Shown here piece after piece: positions 34,029-44,433 of a stretch of DNA of 64,000 nt (position 1 is the first letter of the stretch; each line of letters opens with the position of its first letter). Under the pieces are notes generated by a model. It was not told the DNA's origin. It saw nothing but the letters and a program-made list of their open reading frames with translations, and did not search any database. Where the stretch lies: positions 4,032,501-4,096,500 of the forward strand of contig NZ_CP101125.1 in NCBI RefSeq assembly GCF_024296925.1, read 5' to 3'. Source of the DNA: Pseudomonas nunensis (GTDB lineage Bacteria; Pseudomonadota; Gammaproteobacteria; Pseudomonadales; Pseudomonadaceae). A program made the translations under genes and the position numbers.

Positions 34029-34820
34029 ATGCCCGCTCTGCCATGGCTCTACCTGGCACTCCTCTGCATCGGTTATGCCCTGGCCTTGATCTATGGCCAT
34101 CTCGGCTGGCTGGCGGCTATCTCTGTCGCCCTGCTGCTATTCGCCGGATTCGCCGTGCGCCAGCAAAAGGTTCCAGTCGCCCGTTACCTCGGCCATGGTT
34201 TGTTTATCGTTCTGGCGTTGGCGCTGGCGATGCACTGGCTGCCGGGTTTCTACAATGGTCGCGGTATCGACCCACAGCGTTTCACCGACGATGCCGTGCC
34301 GTTTTCCATGTATTTGAACCAGGACAAACCGCTGATTGGTTTCTGGTTGTTGCTGGTGTGCCCATGGATTGTTGGTCGGCGCTCGCTACGGTTGTCCATC
34401 TATGCCACGGCGTTGGCGCTGACCTTGAGCGTCGTCCTGGCGTTGGGTGGCGCGCTGTTGCTCGGCGTGATCAGTTGGGCGCCGAAGTGGCCAGACCAAG
34501 CCTGGCTCTGGGTCTTGAACAACCTGCTGCTGGTGACACTGGTAGAGGAAGCGCTGTTTCGCGGCTATATCCAGGGCGGTCTGAGCCGGCGTTTCAAACA
34601 TCTACCCTACGGTGAAAACCTCGCCCTGTTGCTGGCCTCGCTATTGTTCGGCCTGGCGCATTTGGGCGCGGGCTGGCAATGGGTGTTACTGGCGAGCCTG
34701 GCGGGTGTCGGCTATGGTCTGGCCTACCGATTTGGCGGGTTGGGTGCGGCCATCGCTACCCATTTCGGCTTGAACCTGCTGCATTTCGGCCTCTTCACCT
34801 ACCCGATGCTTGCCGGCTGA
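34029..34820 (+). CDS. CPBP family intramembrane metalloprotease
   Basis: This 263-residue polytopic protein has about seven or eight membrane helices. It carries the CAAX-protease/bacteriocin-processing motifs VEEALFRGYIQG (EExxxR, about residues 172-183), FGLAHLGAGW (FxxxH) and ATHFGLNLLHF (HxxxN). These form the glutamate/histidine metal site of Rce1-like proteases. Substrates of the chromosomal members are mostly unknown; some protect against bacteriocins. It starts shortly after the REP array with AAGGAT upstream, and does not appear to share an operon with its neighbours. Confidence 0.88.
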   Translation: MPALPWLYLALLCIGYALALIYGHLGWLAAISVALLLFAGFAVRQQKVPVARYLGHGLFIVLALALAMHWLPGFYNGRGIDPQRFTDDAVPFSMYLNQDKPLIGFWLLLVCPWIVGRRSLRLSIYATALALTLSVVLALGGALLLGVISWAPKWPDQAWLWVLNNLLLVTLVEEALFRGYIQGGLSRRFKHLPYGENLALLLASLLFGLAHLGAGWQWVLLASLAGVGYGLAYRFGGLGAAIATHFGLNLLHFGLFTYPMLAG

Positions 34821-34851
34821 CGCAACGGTCGTTTTGCGACGCGCCGCTGAT

Positions 34852-34874
34852 TATTGAAATTTAATTTCAATAAA
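34852..34874. promoter_or_regulatory. Perfect 11-1-11 AT-rich inverted repeat upstream of aer
   Basis: TTATTGAAATT and AATTTCAATAA flank a single T. It ends 50 bases before the aer ATG. The TTGAA half-sites are spaced too widely for an ANR box. A regulator operator is plausible; none is known to me with this sequence. Confidence 0.5.
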
Positions 34875-34923
34875 TCCCTGACCACGCCGACAACCTCTCA
34901 AAGCCTCACGGATTGAAATAGCC

Positions 34924-36489
34924 ATGCGTAACAACCAACCCATTACACAACGCGAACGGACCTTCCCGGCTCAGCAACGGTTGATTTCCACGACCGACGC
35001 CAAAGGCGTGATCACTTACTGCAACGACGCCTTCGTCGAAATCAGTGGGTTTTCCCGTGAAGAGCTGATCCGTGCGCCGCACAACCTGGTTCGTCACCCT
35101 GACGTGCCGGCGGCGGTGTTCGCGCATATGTGGGGTACTTTGAAACAAGGCTTGCCATGGATGGGCATTGTCAAGAATCGCTGCAAGACCGGTGATCACT
35201 ACTGGGTTAACGCCTATGTCACACCGGTTTTCGAAGGCAATCAGGTGGTCGGCTACGAGTCGGTGCGGATCAAACCCACCGCCGAACAGATCGGCCGGGC
35301 CGAAGCGCTCTACCAGCGCATCAACCAGGGCAAGTCGGCGATTCCTTCGTCAGACAAATGGCTGCCGGTCCTTCAGGACTGGGTACCGTTCATTCTGGTC
35401 AGCCAATTGAGCTTCATGATTGGTGCGTCGCTGAACTCCCACTGGGGTTTTGCCCTGGCTGCCGGTCTTTCGGTGCCACTGGGCCTGCTGGGTCTGAGCT
35501 GGCAACAGCGCGGCCTCAAGCGCCTGCTGGTCCTGGCCGGGCAAACCACTTCCGACCCGCTGATCGCGCAGATGTACACCGACAGCCGTGGCGCCCAGGC
35601 GCGTCTGGAAATGTCGATCCTCAGCCAGGAAGCACGCCTGAAAACCTGCCTGACTCGTCTGCAGGACACCGCCGAGCACCTGACCGAGCAAGCGAAGCAG
35701 TCCGACACCCTGGCGCACAACAGCTCCAGCGGCCTGGAACGTCAGCGCGTCGAAACCGAACAAGTCGCCACCGCCGTCAACCAGATGGCCGCTACTACCC
35801 AGGAAGTCGCCAGCCACGTGCAACGCACCGCTGACGCCACCCAGGAAGCCAATCGCCTGACCAGTCGCGGTCGCGACATCGCCGGGGAAACCCGCGAAGC
35901 CATCCAGCGCCTGTCGGTGGTGGTCGGTGAAACCGGTCTGACCGTGACGCAACTGGCCAAGGACAGCGACGAAATCGGTGGCGTGGTCGACGTGATCAAA
36001 GGCATCGCCGACCAGACCAACCTGCTGGCACTCAACGCCGCTATTGAAGCAGCGCGCGCCGGTGAAATGGGTCGTGGTTTCGCGGTCGTCGCGGACGAAG
36101 TGCGCCAACTGGCGCAACGCACCAGCGAATCCACCGGGCAGATCCATGCGCTGATCGCCAAGCTGCAACAGACCGCCAACACCGCCGTACAAACCATGGA
36201 CGCCGGGCATCGCCAGGCCGAAGAAGGTGTGGCGCGGGTTCTGGAAGCGGATAAGGCCCTGATCGGCATCAGCGAAGCGGTGGCTCATATCACCGACATG
36301 ACCACGCAGATTGCCGCTGCGACTGAAGAGCAAAGCTCGGTGGCCGAAGAAATCAGCCGCAACATCAGCAACATCTCGCAACTGGCGGACCAGACCTCGG
36401 AGCAGGCTCAACACTCGGCGTTGCTGAGTGAAGAACTGACCAAGACGGCGAGTACCCAGTACTCGTTGGTGGAGCGGTTTAACCGCTGA
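34924..36489 (+). CDS. aer: Aerotaxis receptor Aer
   Basis: This 521-residue chemoreceptor senses redox state through a cytoplasmic N-terminal PAS domain that should bind FAD (about 20-115: [52 protein letters not shown]). Two short hydrophobic segments (about 155-200) anchor it without a periplasmic domain. A HAMP-like link and the MCP signalling hairpin follow, with the conserved tip [20 protein letters not shown] (about 360-380). The P. aeruginosa homologue is PA1561, which mediates swimming towards oxygen and is reported to be ANR-controlled. No ANR box is visible here. Confidence 0.92.
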   Translation: MRNNQPITQRERTFPAQQRLISTTDAKGVITYCNDAFVEISGFSREELIRAPHNLVRHPDVPAAVFAHMWGTLKQGLPWMGIVKNRCKTGDHYWVNAYVTPVFEGNQVVGYESVRIKPTAEQIGRAEALYQRINQGKSAIPSSDKWLPVLQDWVPFILVSQLSFMIGASLNSHWGFALAAGLSVPLGLLGLSWQQRGLKRLLVLAGQTTSDPLIAQMYTDSRGAQARLEMSILSQEARLKTCLTRLQDTAEHLTEQAKQSDTLAHNSSSGLERQRVETEQVATAVNQMAATTQEVASHVQRTADATQEANRLTSRGRDIAGETREAIQRLSVVVGETGLTVTQLAKDSDEIGGVVDVIKGIADQTNLLALNAAIEAARAGEMGRGFAVVADEVRQLAQRTSESTGQIHALIAKLQQTANTAVQTMDAGHRQAEEGVARVLEADKALIGISEAVAHITDMTTQIAAATEEQSSVAEEISRNISNISQLADQTSEQAQHSALLSEELTKTASTQYSLVERFNR

Positions 36490-36507
36490 TTGGTGCTGGA
36501 AAGACAA

Positions 36508-36542
36508 AAACCCGGATAGCGAAAGCTTCCGGGTTTTTTATT
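36508..36542 (+). terminator. aer terminator
   Basis: AAACCCGGA and TCCGGGTTT arms around a short AGCGAAAGCT loop hairpin are followed by TTTA. Confidence 0.85.
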
Positions 36543-36570
36543 GCCAGCTTGAAAGAGAGGGTGCCTGTGC

Positions 36571-36666
36571 GGGCCTCTTCGCGGGCAAGCCTCGCTCCTA
36601 CGGGTTGGGCGCCGTTCATGCGGACACCAATAACCTGTAGGAGCGAGGCTTGCCCGCGAAGAGGCC
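36571..36666. repeat. REP pair, GGAGCGAGGCTTGCCCGCGA family
   Basis: Inverted copies at 36573-36604 and 36635-36666 separate aer from the convergent hydrolase gene. Same family as 1310-1404. Confidence 0.85.
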
Positions 36667-36685
36667 ATTCGCTACACCGCAAAAA

Positions 36686-37363
36686 TCACTGAAGAAAAGA
36701 CGCCACTTTCCCCGCCGCAGCCGCCAAATGCTGCTCATGACTAAACCCGGACGCCTTCAACGGCTTCAAATCATGATCCCCCGCCACCAGCCAGAACACC
36801 TCGATGCTCGGCGACAACGAATAAGCCTCGACAGCCTCTCGATTACCCAACGCATCCCGCTCGCCCTGCACAATCAAGGTCCGGGTCTTCAGCCCGGCCA
36901 AATTTTCGACTCGCGGCTTCTCCGGTTTCCCCACCGCATAGAACGGATAACCCAGGCATACCAGCGCATCCGCACCCAATTCATCTGCCAGCAGACTCGC
37001 CATCCGCCCGCCCATGGACTTGCCGCCAATCGCCAAACGCCCAGTGACATGGCGTCGCACCTCGGCATACACCTCACGCCAGCATTCCAGCAGTTTCGGT
37101 GCCGGATTCGGCGGACGTTTGCCGCCATCGAGGCGCCGCTGCGCCATGTACGGAAACTCGAAGCGCAGCACGTTGACGCCAAGTGCAGCAAGGCGCGCAG
37201 CCATGTCGTTCATCCAGCCGCTGTCCATCGGCGCACCGGCACCGTGGGCGAGGATCAGCGTGGTCGATGACGGCGCCGAAGCCGCATCCCACAACCAGCC
37301 ATGTTCGGCCACGCACCGCCCCCATTGATCCCCGTCAATACTGGCCTTGTGCTCTTTGTCCAT
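36686..37363 (-). CDS. Small alpha/beta hydrolase (Tex30/KANSL3-like)
   Basis: This 225-residue cytosolic hydrolase has LILAHGAGAPMDSGWM (oxyanion loop), the nucleophile elbow GGKSMGGRMA (Ser about residue 115), LIVQGERDALG (Asp) and VAGDHDLKPLK (His). This pattern is the dienelactone-hydrolase-related Tex30/KANSL3 type. The substrate is unknown. The ATG at 37363 has GAGG five bases upstream; the longer frame to 37480 would run over the ccoN start. Divergent from the first cbb3 operon, and its first codons contain a candidate ANR box. Confidence 0.88.
   Translation of the reverse strand: MDKEHKASIDGDQWGRCVAEHGWLWDAASAPSSTTLILAHGAGAPMDSGWMNDMAARLAALGVNVLRFEFPYMAQRRLDGGKRPPNPAPKLLECWREVYAEVRRHVTGRLAIGGKSMGGRMASLLADELGADALVCLGYPFYAVGKPEKPRVENLAGLKTRTLIVQGERDALGNREAVEAYSLSPSIEVFWLVAGDHDLKPLKASGFSHEQHLAAAAGKVASFLQ
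37325..37338 (+). promoter_or_regulatory. Candidate ANR box for the first ccoNOQP operon
   Basis: TTGAT-CCCC-GTCAA matches the ANR/FNR consensus TTGAT-N4-ATCAA at nine of ten positions. It lies 135 bases before ccoN and within the first codons of the divergent hydrolase gene. Confidence 0.65.
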
Positions 37364-37472
37364 GCTTGCCTCGCTTTTAGTCTGCCTATAACTCCAGGCG
37401 AAGGGAGCGCTTGTCTTGCGGCTTACTCGCAAAGACACGCCTCTACTTCGGCTGAACCGTGGATGGGGAACC

Positions 37473-38897
37473 ATGAACACTTCTATCAGTACCGCCTACA
37501 ACTACAAGGTGGTCCGCCAATTCGCCATTATGACGGTGGTGTGGGGCATCGTCGGCATGGGCCTCGGGGTTTTTCTCGCGGCCCAATTGGTCTGGCCCGA
37601 ACTCAACTTCAATTTGCCGTGGACCAGTTTCGGCCGCCTGCGCCCGTTGCACACCAACGCGGTGATCTTCGCCTTCGGCGGCTGCGCCCTGTTCGCCAGT
37701 TCGTTCTACTCGGTGCAACGCACCTGCCAGACCCAACTGTTTGCACCAAAAATCGCCCAGTTCTGTTTCTGGGGCTGGCAACTGGTGATTGTCCTCGCGG
37801 CCATCAGCCTGCCGCTGGGGTACACCAGTTCCAAGGAATACGCCGAGCTGGAATGGCCGATCGACATTCTGATCACCATCGTCTGGGTCGCCTACGCCAT
37901 CGTGTTCTTCGGCACACTGGCCAAGCGCAAGACCAAGCACATCTACGTCGGCAACTGGTTCTTCGGTGCGTTCATCATCACCGTGGCGATCCTGCACATC
38001 GTAAACAACCTGGAAATCCCGGTGAGCTGGACCAAGTCCTACTCGCTGTACGGCGGCGCGACTGACGCCATGGTGCAGTGGTGGTACGGCCACAACGCGG
38101 TGGGTTTCTTCCTGACCGCCGGTTTCCTCGGGATGATGTACTACTTCGTGCCGAAACAGGCCGAGCGCCCGGTGTACTCGTATCGTCTGTCGATCGTGCA
38201 CTTCTGGGCCCTGATCACCCTGTACATCTGGGCCGGCCCGCACCACTTGCACTACACCGCGCTGCCGGACTGGGCGCAGTCGCTGGGCATGGTGATGTCG
38301 CTGATCCTGCTCGCGCCGAGCTGGGGCGGGATGATCAACGGCATGATGACGCTCTCTGGGGCCTGGCATAAGTTGCGCAGCGATCCGATCCTGCGCTTCC
38401 TAGTGGTTTCCCTGGCGTTCTACGGCATGTCGACCTTCGAAGGGCCGATGATGGCGATCAAAACCGTCAACGCCCTCTCCCACTACACCGACTGGACCAT
38501 CGGCCACGTTCACGCCGGCGCGCTCGGCTGGGTGGCGATGATTTCCATCGGCGCGCTGTACCACATGATCCCGAAAATCTTCGGCCGCCAGCAGATGCAC
38601 AGCATCGGCTTGATCAACGCGCACTTCTGGCTCGCGACCATCGGCACCGTGCTCTACATCGCCTCGATGTGGGTCAACGGCATCGCCCAGGGCCTCATGT
38701 GGCGCGCAGTCAACGAAGACGGCACGCTGACCTACTCCTTCGTCGAAACCCTGGTGGCCAGCCACCCAGGCTTCGTCGTGCGGTTGGTGGGCGGCGCGAT
38801 CTTCTTCAGCGGCATGTTGCTGATGGCCTACAACACCTGGCGCACCGTGCGGGCCTCGCAGCCTGCCGAAGCCGCCGCTGCCGCGCAGATGGCCTGA
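37473..38897 (+). CDS. ccoN: cbb3 oxidase catalytic subunit I (copy 1; ANR-type operon)
   Basis: This 474-residue heme-copper oxidase subunit reduces oxygen to water at a heme b3-CuB centre. Twelve membrane helices carry the expected ligands: His60 (RPLHTN) and His347 for low-spin heme b, His207 (WWYGHN) and His257/His258 (GPHHLHY) for CuB, and His345 (GHVHAG) for heme b3. The ATG at 37473 follows GGGGAACC. It begins a ccoNOQP operon. By order relative to P. aeruginosa PA1557-PA1552, and by the upstream ANR-like box, this is the low-oxygen-induced isoform (cco-2). Confidence 0.96.
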   Translation: MNTSISTAYNYKVVRQFAIMTVVWGIVGMGLGVFLAAQLVWPELNFNLPWTSFGRLRPLHTNAVIFAFGGCALFASSFYSVQRTCQTQLFAPKIAQFCFWGWQLVIVLAAISLPLGYTSSKEYAELEWPIDILITIVWVAYAIVFFGTLAKRKTKHIYVGNWFFGAFIITVAILHIVNNLEIPVSWTKSYSLYGGATDAMVQWWYGHNAVGFFLTAGFLGMMYYFVPKQAERPVYSYRLSIVHFWALITLYIWAGPHHLHYTALPDWAQSLGMVMSLILLAPSWGGMINGMMTLSGAWHKLRSDPILRFLVVSLAFYGMSTFEGPMMAIKTVNALSHYTDWTIGHVHAGALGWVAMISIGALYHMIPKIFGRQQMHSIGLINAHFWLATIGTVLYIASMWVNGIAQGLMWRAVNEDGTLTYSFVETLVASHPGFVVRLVGGAIFFSGMLLMAYNTWRTVRASQPAEAAAAAQMA

Positions 38898-38907
38898 GGA
38901 GTCCGCC

Positions 38908-39516
38908 ATGAAACACGAAACAATCGAGAAAAACGTCGGCCTGCTGCTGTTGCTGATGGTCCTGGCCGTGAGCATCGGCGGTCTGACCCAGATCGTCCCG
39001 CTGTTCTTCCAGGACGTGACCAATAAACCGGTGGAAGGCATGAAGCCCTACACCGCGCTGCAACTGGAAGGTCGCGACATTTACATCCGTGAAGGCTGTG
39101 TCGGTTGCCACTCGCAGATGATCCGGCCATTTCGCGCAGAGACCGAACGCTACGGGCACTACTCGGTGGCCGGTGAAAGCGTCTGGGATCACCCGTTCCT
39201 GTGGGGCTCCAAGCGCACCGGGCCGGACCTGGCGCGGGTCGGCGGCCGCTACTCCGAAGACTGGCACCGCGCGCACTTGTACAACCCGCGCAACGTGGTG
39301 CCGGAATCGAAAATGCCGGCCTACCCATGGCTGGTCGCCAATCAACTCGACAGCAGCCACACCGAAACCAAGATCAAGGCCATGCGCACCCTCGGCGTGC
39401 CGTACAGCGACGACGACATCAGCGGTGCCGTCGCCTCGCTCAAGGGCAAGACCGAGATGGACGCGCTGGTCGCCTACCTGCAAGTGCTCGGCACTGCCAT
39501 CAAGAGCAAGAGGTGA
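38908..39516 (+). CDS. ccoO: cbb3 oxidase mono-heme subunit II (copy 1)
   Basis: This 202-residue membrane-anchored c-type cytochrome has one N-terminal helix (about 10-35, [15 protein letters not shown]) and a single heme-binding CVGCH at residues 64-68. It passes electrons from CcoP to CcoN. The start follows GGAG ten bases after ccoN. Nearly identical to the copy at 42596. Confidence 0.96.
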   Translation: MKHETIEKNVGLLLLLMVLAVSIGGLTQIVPLFFQDVTNKPVEGMKPYTALQLEGRDIYIREGCVGCHSQMIRPFRAETERYGHYSVAGESVWDHPFLWGSKRTGPDLARVGGRYSEDWHRAHLYNPRNVVPESKMPAYPWLVANQLDSSHTETKIKAMRTLGVPYSDDDISGAVASLKGKTEMDALVAYLQVLGTAIKSKR

Positions 39517-39521
39517 GCCAA

Positions 39522-39722
39522 ATGGTCTTTGAAATGAGCAGTGGAATGATTCGCGGCCTCGGCACGGTCGTGGTGTTCGTGGCCTTCGTCGGCCTCGCGT
39601 TGTGGGTGTTCAACGGCAAGCGCAGCCCGGAATTCGCCGAAGCACGTTTGCTGCCGTTCGCCGACGAACCGCTTCCCGACGACGCCACCCAAGAAACTGA
39701 AACAAGGAGTACCCGGCCATGA
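39522..39722 (+). CDS. ccoQ: cbb3 oxidase subunit CcoQ (copy 1)
   Basis: This 66-residue protein has one membrane helix ([19 protein letters not shown]) and an acidic tail; it stabilises the cbb3 complex. The ATG at 39522 has GAGGTGAG upstream, and the TGA overlaps the ccoP ATG (ATGA). The tail is longer and unlike that of the second CcoQ, beyond the shared LLPFADxP segment. Confidence 0.9.
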   Translation: MVFEMSSGMIRGLGTVVVFVAFVGLALWVFNGKRSPEFAEARLLPFADEPLPDDATQETETRSTRP

Positions 39723-40672
39723 CCACCTTCTGGAGTACGTGGATCTGCGTACTGACCATCGGCAGCCTGATCGGCCTGACCTGGCTGCTGGTCGGCACCC
39801 GCAAGGGCGAGACCAAGGGCAGCGTCGACCAGACCATGGGCCACAGCTTCGACGGCATCGAGGAGTACGACAACCCGCTGCCGCAATGGTGGTTCATGCT
39901 GTTCGCCGGCACGCTGGTGTTTGCCGTGGGTTATCTGGTGCTGTATCCGGGCCTGGGTAACTGGAAAGGCATCCTGCCGGGTTACGAGGACGGCTGGACC
40001 GGTGTCCATGAATGGGAAAAGGAGATGAACAAGGCCGACGCCAGGTTCGGCCCGATCTTCGCCAAATTCGCCGCCATGCCGGTGGAAGAAGTCGCCAAGG
40101 ACCCGCAAGCGCTGAAAATGGGCGGTCGCCTGTTTGCCTCCAATTGCGCGGTGTGCCACGGCTCGGATGCCAAGGGCGCCTTCGGATTCCCGAACCTGGT
40201 CGACAGTGATTGGCGCTGGGGCGGCGATGCCGACATGATCAAAACCACAATCATGGGTGGACGCATGGCGGCGATGCCGGCCTGGGGTGAAATCCTCGGC
40301 GAGGCGGGCGTGAAGAACGTCGCCGCGTATGTGCGTCACGAACTGGCCGGCCTGCCGCTGCCCGCCGACAGCAATGCAGACGTGCAAGCCGGACAGCAAT
40401 TGTTCAGCACGACTTGCGTAGCCTGTCATGGGGCAAATGGCCACGGCACTGAAGCCATGGGCGCGCCGAACCTGACGCACCCGGCCGGATTTATCTACGG
40501 TTCAAGCCTGGCGCAACTGCAACAAACCATACGTCATGGCCGCCAGGGCCATATGCCGGCGCAGAACGAATTGCTCGGCAACGATAAGGTGCAATTGCTG
40601 GCGGCTTACGTTTTCAGCTTGTCGCAGGGTGTCAGCACCGAGCGTTTGCAGGCTGAAGGCAAAAGCGAATAA
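39719..40672 (+). CDS. ccoP: cbb3 oxidase di-heme subunit III (copy 1)
   Basis: This 317-residue subunit has two membrane helices (about 5-25 and 57-77) and two periplasmic heme c sites, CAVCH (143-147) and CVACH (233-237). It takes electrons from the soluble cytochrome pool and hands them to CcoO. Start overlaps the ccoQ stop. It lacks about 14 residues found near position 90 of the second CcoP. Confidence 0.95.
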   Translation: MTTFWSTWICVLTIGSLIGLTWLLVGTRKGETKGSVDQTMGHSFDGIEEYDNPLPQWWFMLFAGTLVFAVGYLVLYPGLGNWKGILPGYEDGWTGVHEWEKEMNKADARFGPIFAKFAAMPVEEVAKDPQALKMGGRLFASNCAVCHGSDAKGAFGFPNLVDSDWRWGGDADMIKTTIMGGRMAAMPAWGEILGEAGVKNVAAYVRHELAGLPLPADSNADVQAGQQLFSTTCVACHGANGHGTEAMGAPNLTHPAGFIYGSSLAQLQQTIRHGRQGHMPAQNELLGNDKVQLLAAYVFSLSQGVSTERLQAEGKSE

Positions 40673-41153
40673 TTCTTGACCGCTCTACTGCCGCATTCTC
40701 CCGGATGCGGCAGTTCCCTGCTTCTTTGCGACCCATTGTCGCACCCTCCTTCAGTCTCCCTTTCGGTTCCCCGGAATCGGGTCTACGCTTGCTCGATGCG
40801 GACTGGCAAAGTACCGGTTCCAGGTCGACCTTAGCCGATGTGTTCGACGAATCTGCTCAATGACAGGCCGCAAAGGCTGGTAGATACCGGCTGTCGTGCA
40901 AATTGCCTTCTGTCACCTGAACCTTGCGTTTGAACACACCCCGTTACAACTGACTTGAACCCCTCGCCTTTTTCTTCCGCTGCGACATTTTGTCCGGGGG
41001 CAATTTTGTCCTTACGCGGCGCATGGAAAGGCCGCAGAATCAGCTTCTGAAAGCATTGACCCAGGTCATGGTGCGTTGCAATGCCCCCCTGCTTTCTACA
41101 TACTTGCGGCCGATTTTTATCCTAATAAAACACCCAAACCGTGGAACCTTAGA
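40673..41153. other. Intergenic region between the two cbb3 operons
   Basis: This 481-base gap has a hairpin after the first ccoP (CTGCCGCAT/ATGCGGCAG, 40688-40713, weak T tract). It also has two GNC-type repeats around ATTTTGTCC (40981-41011) and an imperfect dyad TTGACCCAGGTCAT (41055-41068). No gene is visible. The second operon therefore has its own control region. Confidence 0.7.
40981..41011 (+). promoter_or_regulatory. Candidate RoxR (RegA/PrrA-family) site upstream of second ccoN
   Basis: TGCGACATTTTGTC (40981-40994) fits the RegA/RegR/PrrA core as I recall it (GNGRCRTTNNGNC). A related GGGGCAATTTTGTCC follows at 40997-41011. RoxSR is known to control terminal oxidases in Pseudomonas. 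Confidence 0.5.
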
Positions 41154-42596
41154 ATGAGCACAGCAATCAGTCCGACTGCTTATAACTATAAGGTAGTCCG
41201 CCAGTTCGCCATCATGACGGTGGTCTGGGGGATCCTTGGCATGGGGCTTGGTGTCTTCATCGCCTCACAGCTTGTATGGCCGGAATTGAACTTCGGTCTG
41301 CCGTGGACGACTTTTGGACGCTTACGCCCGTTGCACACCAACCTGGTGATTTTCGCCTTCGGTGGTTGTGCACTGTTTGCCACTTCTTATTACGTCGTGC
41401 AGCGAACCTGCCAAACGCGACTGATTTCCGACAGCCTCGCTGCCTTCCACTTCTGGGGTTGGCAAGCGGTGATCATCGGCGCGATCGTGACCTTGCCGCT
41501 GGGTTACACCACCACCAAGGAATACGCCGAACTGGAATGGCCGCTGGCTATTCTGCTGGCCATTGTCTGGGTCGTTTACGGTCTGGTGTTCTTCGGCACC
41601 ATCGTCAAGCGCAAGACCAAGCACATCTATGTGGGTAACTGGTTCTACGGCGCGTTCATCGTCGTGACCGCGATGCTGCACATCGTCAACCACATGTCGC
41701 TGCCGGTCAGCCTGTTCAAGTCCTACTCGGCTTACTCGGGTGCGACGGACGCGATGATCCAGTGGTGGTACGGCCACAACGCGGTGGGCTTCTTCCTGAC
41801 CACCGGTTTCCTCGGGATGATGTACTACTTCGTTCCGAAGCAGGCCGAGCGTCCGATTTACTCCTATCGCCTGTCCATCGTGCACTTCTGGGCACTGATC
41901 ACCCTCTACATCTGGGCCGGCCCGCACCACTTGCACTACACCGCACTGCCGGACTGGGCTCAGTCCCTGGGTATGGCGATGTCGATCATCCTGCTGGCGC
42001 CAAGCTGGGGCGGCATGATCAACGGCATGATGACCCTGTCGGGCGCCTGGCATAAGCTGCGCACCGACCCGATCCTGCGCTTCCTCGTGGTATCGCTGGC
42101 GTTCTACGGCATGTCGACCTTCGAAGGTCCGATGATGGCGATCAAGACCGTCAACTCGCTCTCGCACTACACCGACTGGACCATCGGCCACGTACACGCC
42201 GGCGCGCTCGGCTGGGTAGCGATGATCTCGATCGGCGCGATCTACCACATGATCCCGAAACTGTTCGGTCGCGTGCAGATGCACAGCATCGGCCTGATCA
42301 ACACGCACTTCTGGCTCGCGACCATCGGTACCGTCCTGTACATCGCTTCGATGTGGGTCAACGGCATCACCCAGGGTCTGATGTGGCGTGCAATCAACGA
42401 CGACGGCACCCTCACCTACTCGTTCGTCGAAGCGCTGCAAGCCAGCCACCCTGGCTACATCGTTCGCGCCCTGGGCGGTGCGTTCTTTGCCAGCGGCATG
42501 CTGTTCATGGCCTACAACGTATGGCGTACCGTACGTGCCTCGAACCCGGCTGAAGCCGAAGCCGCCGCTCAGATTGCTGTAGTTGGAGCTCACTGA
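41154..42596 (+). CDS. ccoN: cbb3 oxidase catalytic subunit I (copy 2; constitutive-type operon)
   Basis: This 480-residue paralogue of the first CcoN keeps all heme and CuB histidines (RPLHTN, WWYGHN, GPHHLHY, GHVHAG). Differences cluster in the N-terminus and in the loop after helix V ([20 protein letters not shown]). The ATG at 41154 ([15 protein letters not shown]) has GGAA upstream; the in-frame ATG at 41076 is too far out. Its TGA overlaps the ccoO ATG by one base. By position it corresponds to PA1554 (cco-1), the isoform expressed at higher oxygen. Confidence 0.96.
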   Translation: MSTAISPTAYNYKVVRQFAIMTVVWGILGMGLGVFIASQLVWPELNFGLPWTTFGRLRPLHTNLVIFAFGGCALFATSYYVVQRTCQTRLISDSLAAFHFWGWQAVIIGAIVTLPLGYTTTKEYAELEWPLAILLAIVWVVYGLVFFGTIVKRKTKHIYVGNWFYGAFIVVTAMLHIVNHMSLPVSLFKSYSAYSGATDAMIQWWYGHNAVGFFLTTGFLGMMYYFVPKQAERPIYSYRLSIVHFWALITLYIWAGPHHLHYTALPDWAQSLGMAMSIILLAPSWGGMINGMMTLSGAWHKLRTDPILRFLVVSLAFYGMSTFEGPMMAIKTVNSLSHYTDWTIGHVHAGALGWVAMISIGAIYHMIPKLFGRVQMHSIGLINTHFWLATIGTVLYIASMWVNGITQGLMWRAINDDGTLTYSFVEALQASHPGYIVRALGGAFFASGMLFMAYNVWRTVRASNPAEAEAAAQIAVVGAH

Positions 42597-43204
42597 TGAA
42601 GCATGAAGCAGTCGAGAAGAACATTGGCCTGCTGGCCTTCTTCATGGTCATCGCCGTCAGCATCGGCGGCCTGACCCAGATCGTCCCGCTGTTTTTCCAG
42701 GACGTTACCAACAAGCCGGTCGAAGGCATGAAGCCTCGCCCGGCGCTTGAAGTCGAAGGACGCGACGTCTTTATCGCCAACGGTTGTGTCGGCTGCCACT
42801 CGCAGATGATCCGCCCGTTCCGTGCTGAAACCGAACGTTACGGCCACTACTCGGTCGCCGGTGAAAGCGTCTGGGACCACCCGTTCCTGTGGGGTTCCAA
42901 GCGTACCGGTCCGGACCTGGCCCGCGTCGGCGGTCGTTACTCCGATGACTGGCAGCGTGCGCACTTGTATAACCCGCGCAACGTGGTGCCTGAGTCGAAA
43001 ATGCCGGCTTACCCGTTCCTCGTGGAAAACAAGCTCGACGGCAAAGACACCGCCAAGAAACTCGAAGTCTTGCGCACGCTCGGCGTCCCTTACACCGACG
43101 AAGACATCGCCGGCGCCAAGGATGCCGTGAAGGGCAAAACCGAAATGGACGCGCTGGTGGCCTATCTGCAAGGCCTGGGCACCATCATCAAAAGCAAACG
43201 GTGA
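42596..43204 (+). CDS. ccoO: cbb3 oxidase mono-heme subunit II (copy 2)
   Basis: This 202-residue paralogue of the first CcoO has the membrane anchor near residues 10-35 and CVGCH at about 64-68. The start codon overlaps the ccoN stop (TGATG), so translation is coupled. Confidence 0.96.
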   Translation: MKHEAVEKNIGLLAFFMVIAVSIGGLTQIVPLFFQDVTNKPVEGMKPRPALEVEGRDVFIANGCVGCHSQMIRPFRAETERYGHYSVAGESVWDHPFLWGSKRTGPDLARVGGRYSDDWQRAHLYNPRNVVPESKMPAYPFLVENKLDGKDTAKKLEVLRTLGVPYTDEDIAGAKDAVKGKTEMDALVAYLQGLGTIIKSKR

Positions 43205-43209
43205 TTTAG

Positions 43210-43395
43210 ATGGATATCGGGATGATTCGTGGCCTGGGCACCGTTGTCGTGATGGTTGCCTTTATCGGTCTGGCGTTGTGGGTGTTCAGCCCCAAGCGCA
43301 AGTCGGAGTTTGAAGACGCGACCTTGCTGCCTTTCGCGGATGATCCCGAAGCCATCAAGCACGTCGAGCAAGCTTCTAGGAGTAACAAAGAATGA
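43210..43395 (+). CDS. ccoQ: cbb3 oxidase subunit CcoQ (copy 2)
   Basis: This 61-residue protein has one membrane helix ([19 protein letters not shown]) followed by [19 protein letters not shown]. Its stop overlaps the ccoP ATG (ATGA). It shares the helix and the LLPFAD motif with the first CcoQ, but the last 15 residues differ. Confidence 0.92.
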   Translation: MDIGMIRGLGTVVVMVAFIGLALWVFSPKRKSEFEDATLLPFADDPEAIKHVEQASRSNKE

Positions 43396-44375
43396 CTACG
43401 TTCTGGAGTCTGTACGTCACAGTCCTCAGTCTGGGTACGATCTTCGCCCTGACCTGGCTGCTGCTGTCCACCCGCAAGGGCCAGCGCAGCGAAGCCACCG
43501 AAGAGACTGTTGGCCACTCCTTCGACGGGATCGAGGAGTACGACAACCCACTGCCGAAATGGTGGTTCATGCTGTTCGTGGGCACCATCATCTTCGCCCT
43601 GGGCTACCTGGTGCTGTATCCAGGCCTGGGTAACTGGAAAGGCCTGCTGCCAGGCTACAACTACCTCGATAACGACAAGCAGACTGCGTTCGCCAACGGC
43701 CAGACCGGCTGGACCGGCGTTCACGAGTGGGAAAAGGAAATGGCCAAGTCGGACGCCAAGTTCGGCCCGATCTTCGCCAAGTTCGCGTCCATGCCAATCG
43801 AAGAAGTCGCCAAGGACCCGCAAGCCCTGAAGATGGGTGGCCGTCTGTTCGCCTCCAACTGCTCGGTCTGCCATGGTTCCGACGCCAAGGGTGCTTATGG
43901 CTTCCCTAACCTGACCGACGCCGACTGGCGCTGGGGTGGCGAGCCGGAAACCATCAAGACCACCATCATGGGTGGCCGTCATGCGGTCATGCCGGCGTGG
44001 GCTGAAGTGATCGGCGAGCAAGGCGTGGCAGACGTTGCCTCGTTCGTGCTGACCAACCTCGATGGACGCAAACTGCCGGAAGGCACCAAGGCCGACCCGG
44101 CTGCCGGGCAGAAACTGTTCGCCGCCAACTGCGCCGTATGCCACGGCCCGGAAGGCAAAGGTACGCCAGCGATGGGCGCGCCCAACCTGACCCACCCAGC
44201 GGCATTCATCTACGGTTCGAGCTTCGCTCAACTGCAGCAGACCATCCGTTACGGCCGTCAGGGCCAGATGCCTGCGCAAGAACAGCTGCAAGGCAACGAC
44301 AAGGTTCACCTGCTGGCCGCTTACGTCTACAGCTTGTCTCACGGCGAGAAAGCTCCGGCGGCGGATGCCCAATAA
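43392..44375 (+). CDS. ccoP: cbb3 oxidase di-heme subunit III (copy 2)
   Basis: This 327-residue subunit has two membrane helices and two heme c sites, CSVCH (157-161) and CAVCH (247-251). It carries an extra segment, [17 protein letters not shown] (90-106), between the second helix and the first cytochrome domain that is missing from the first copy. The operon ends at a strong terminator. Confidence 0.96.
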   Translation: MTTFWSLYVTVLSLGTIFALTWLLLSTRKGQRSEATEETVGHSFDGIEEYDNPLPKWWFMLFVGTIIFALGYLVLYPGLGNWKGLLPGYNYLDNDKQTAFANGQTGWTGVHEWEKEMAKSDAKFGPIFAKFASMPIEEVAKDPQALKMGGRLFASNCSVCHGSDAKGAYGFPNLTDADWRWGGEPETIKTTIMGGRHAVMPAWAEVIGEQGVADVASFVLTNLDGRKLPEGTKADPAAGQKLFAANCAVCHGPEGKGTPAMGAPNLTHPAAFIYGSSFAQLQQTIRYGRQGQMPAQEQLQGNDKVHLLAAYVYSLSHGEKAPAADAQ

Positions 44376-44394
44376 GGCAAACGCTTGAAGCAAC

Positions 44395-44433
44395 AAAAAA
44401 CGGCCCCGCCAGTTCACTGGCGGGGCCTTTTTC
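44395..44433. terminator. Terminator after the second cbb3 operon
   Basis: GGCCCCGCCAGT and ACTGGCGGGGCC arms around TC are flanked by an A run and a T run, so it can act in both directions. It also serves the convergent phosphoesterase gene. Confidence 0.92.

Noticed and set aside
34852..34874. AT-rich palindrome as an ANR site for aer
   Set aside because: The TTGAA/TTCAA half-sites are separated by seven bases instead of four and lack the TTGAT core.
41055..41068. TTGACCCAGGTCAT as an ANR box for the second ccoN
   Set aside because: Three of ten defined positions differ from TTGAT-N4-ATCAA; kept only as a dyad.
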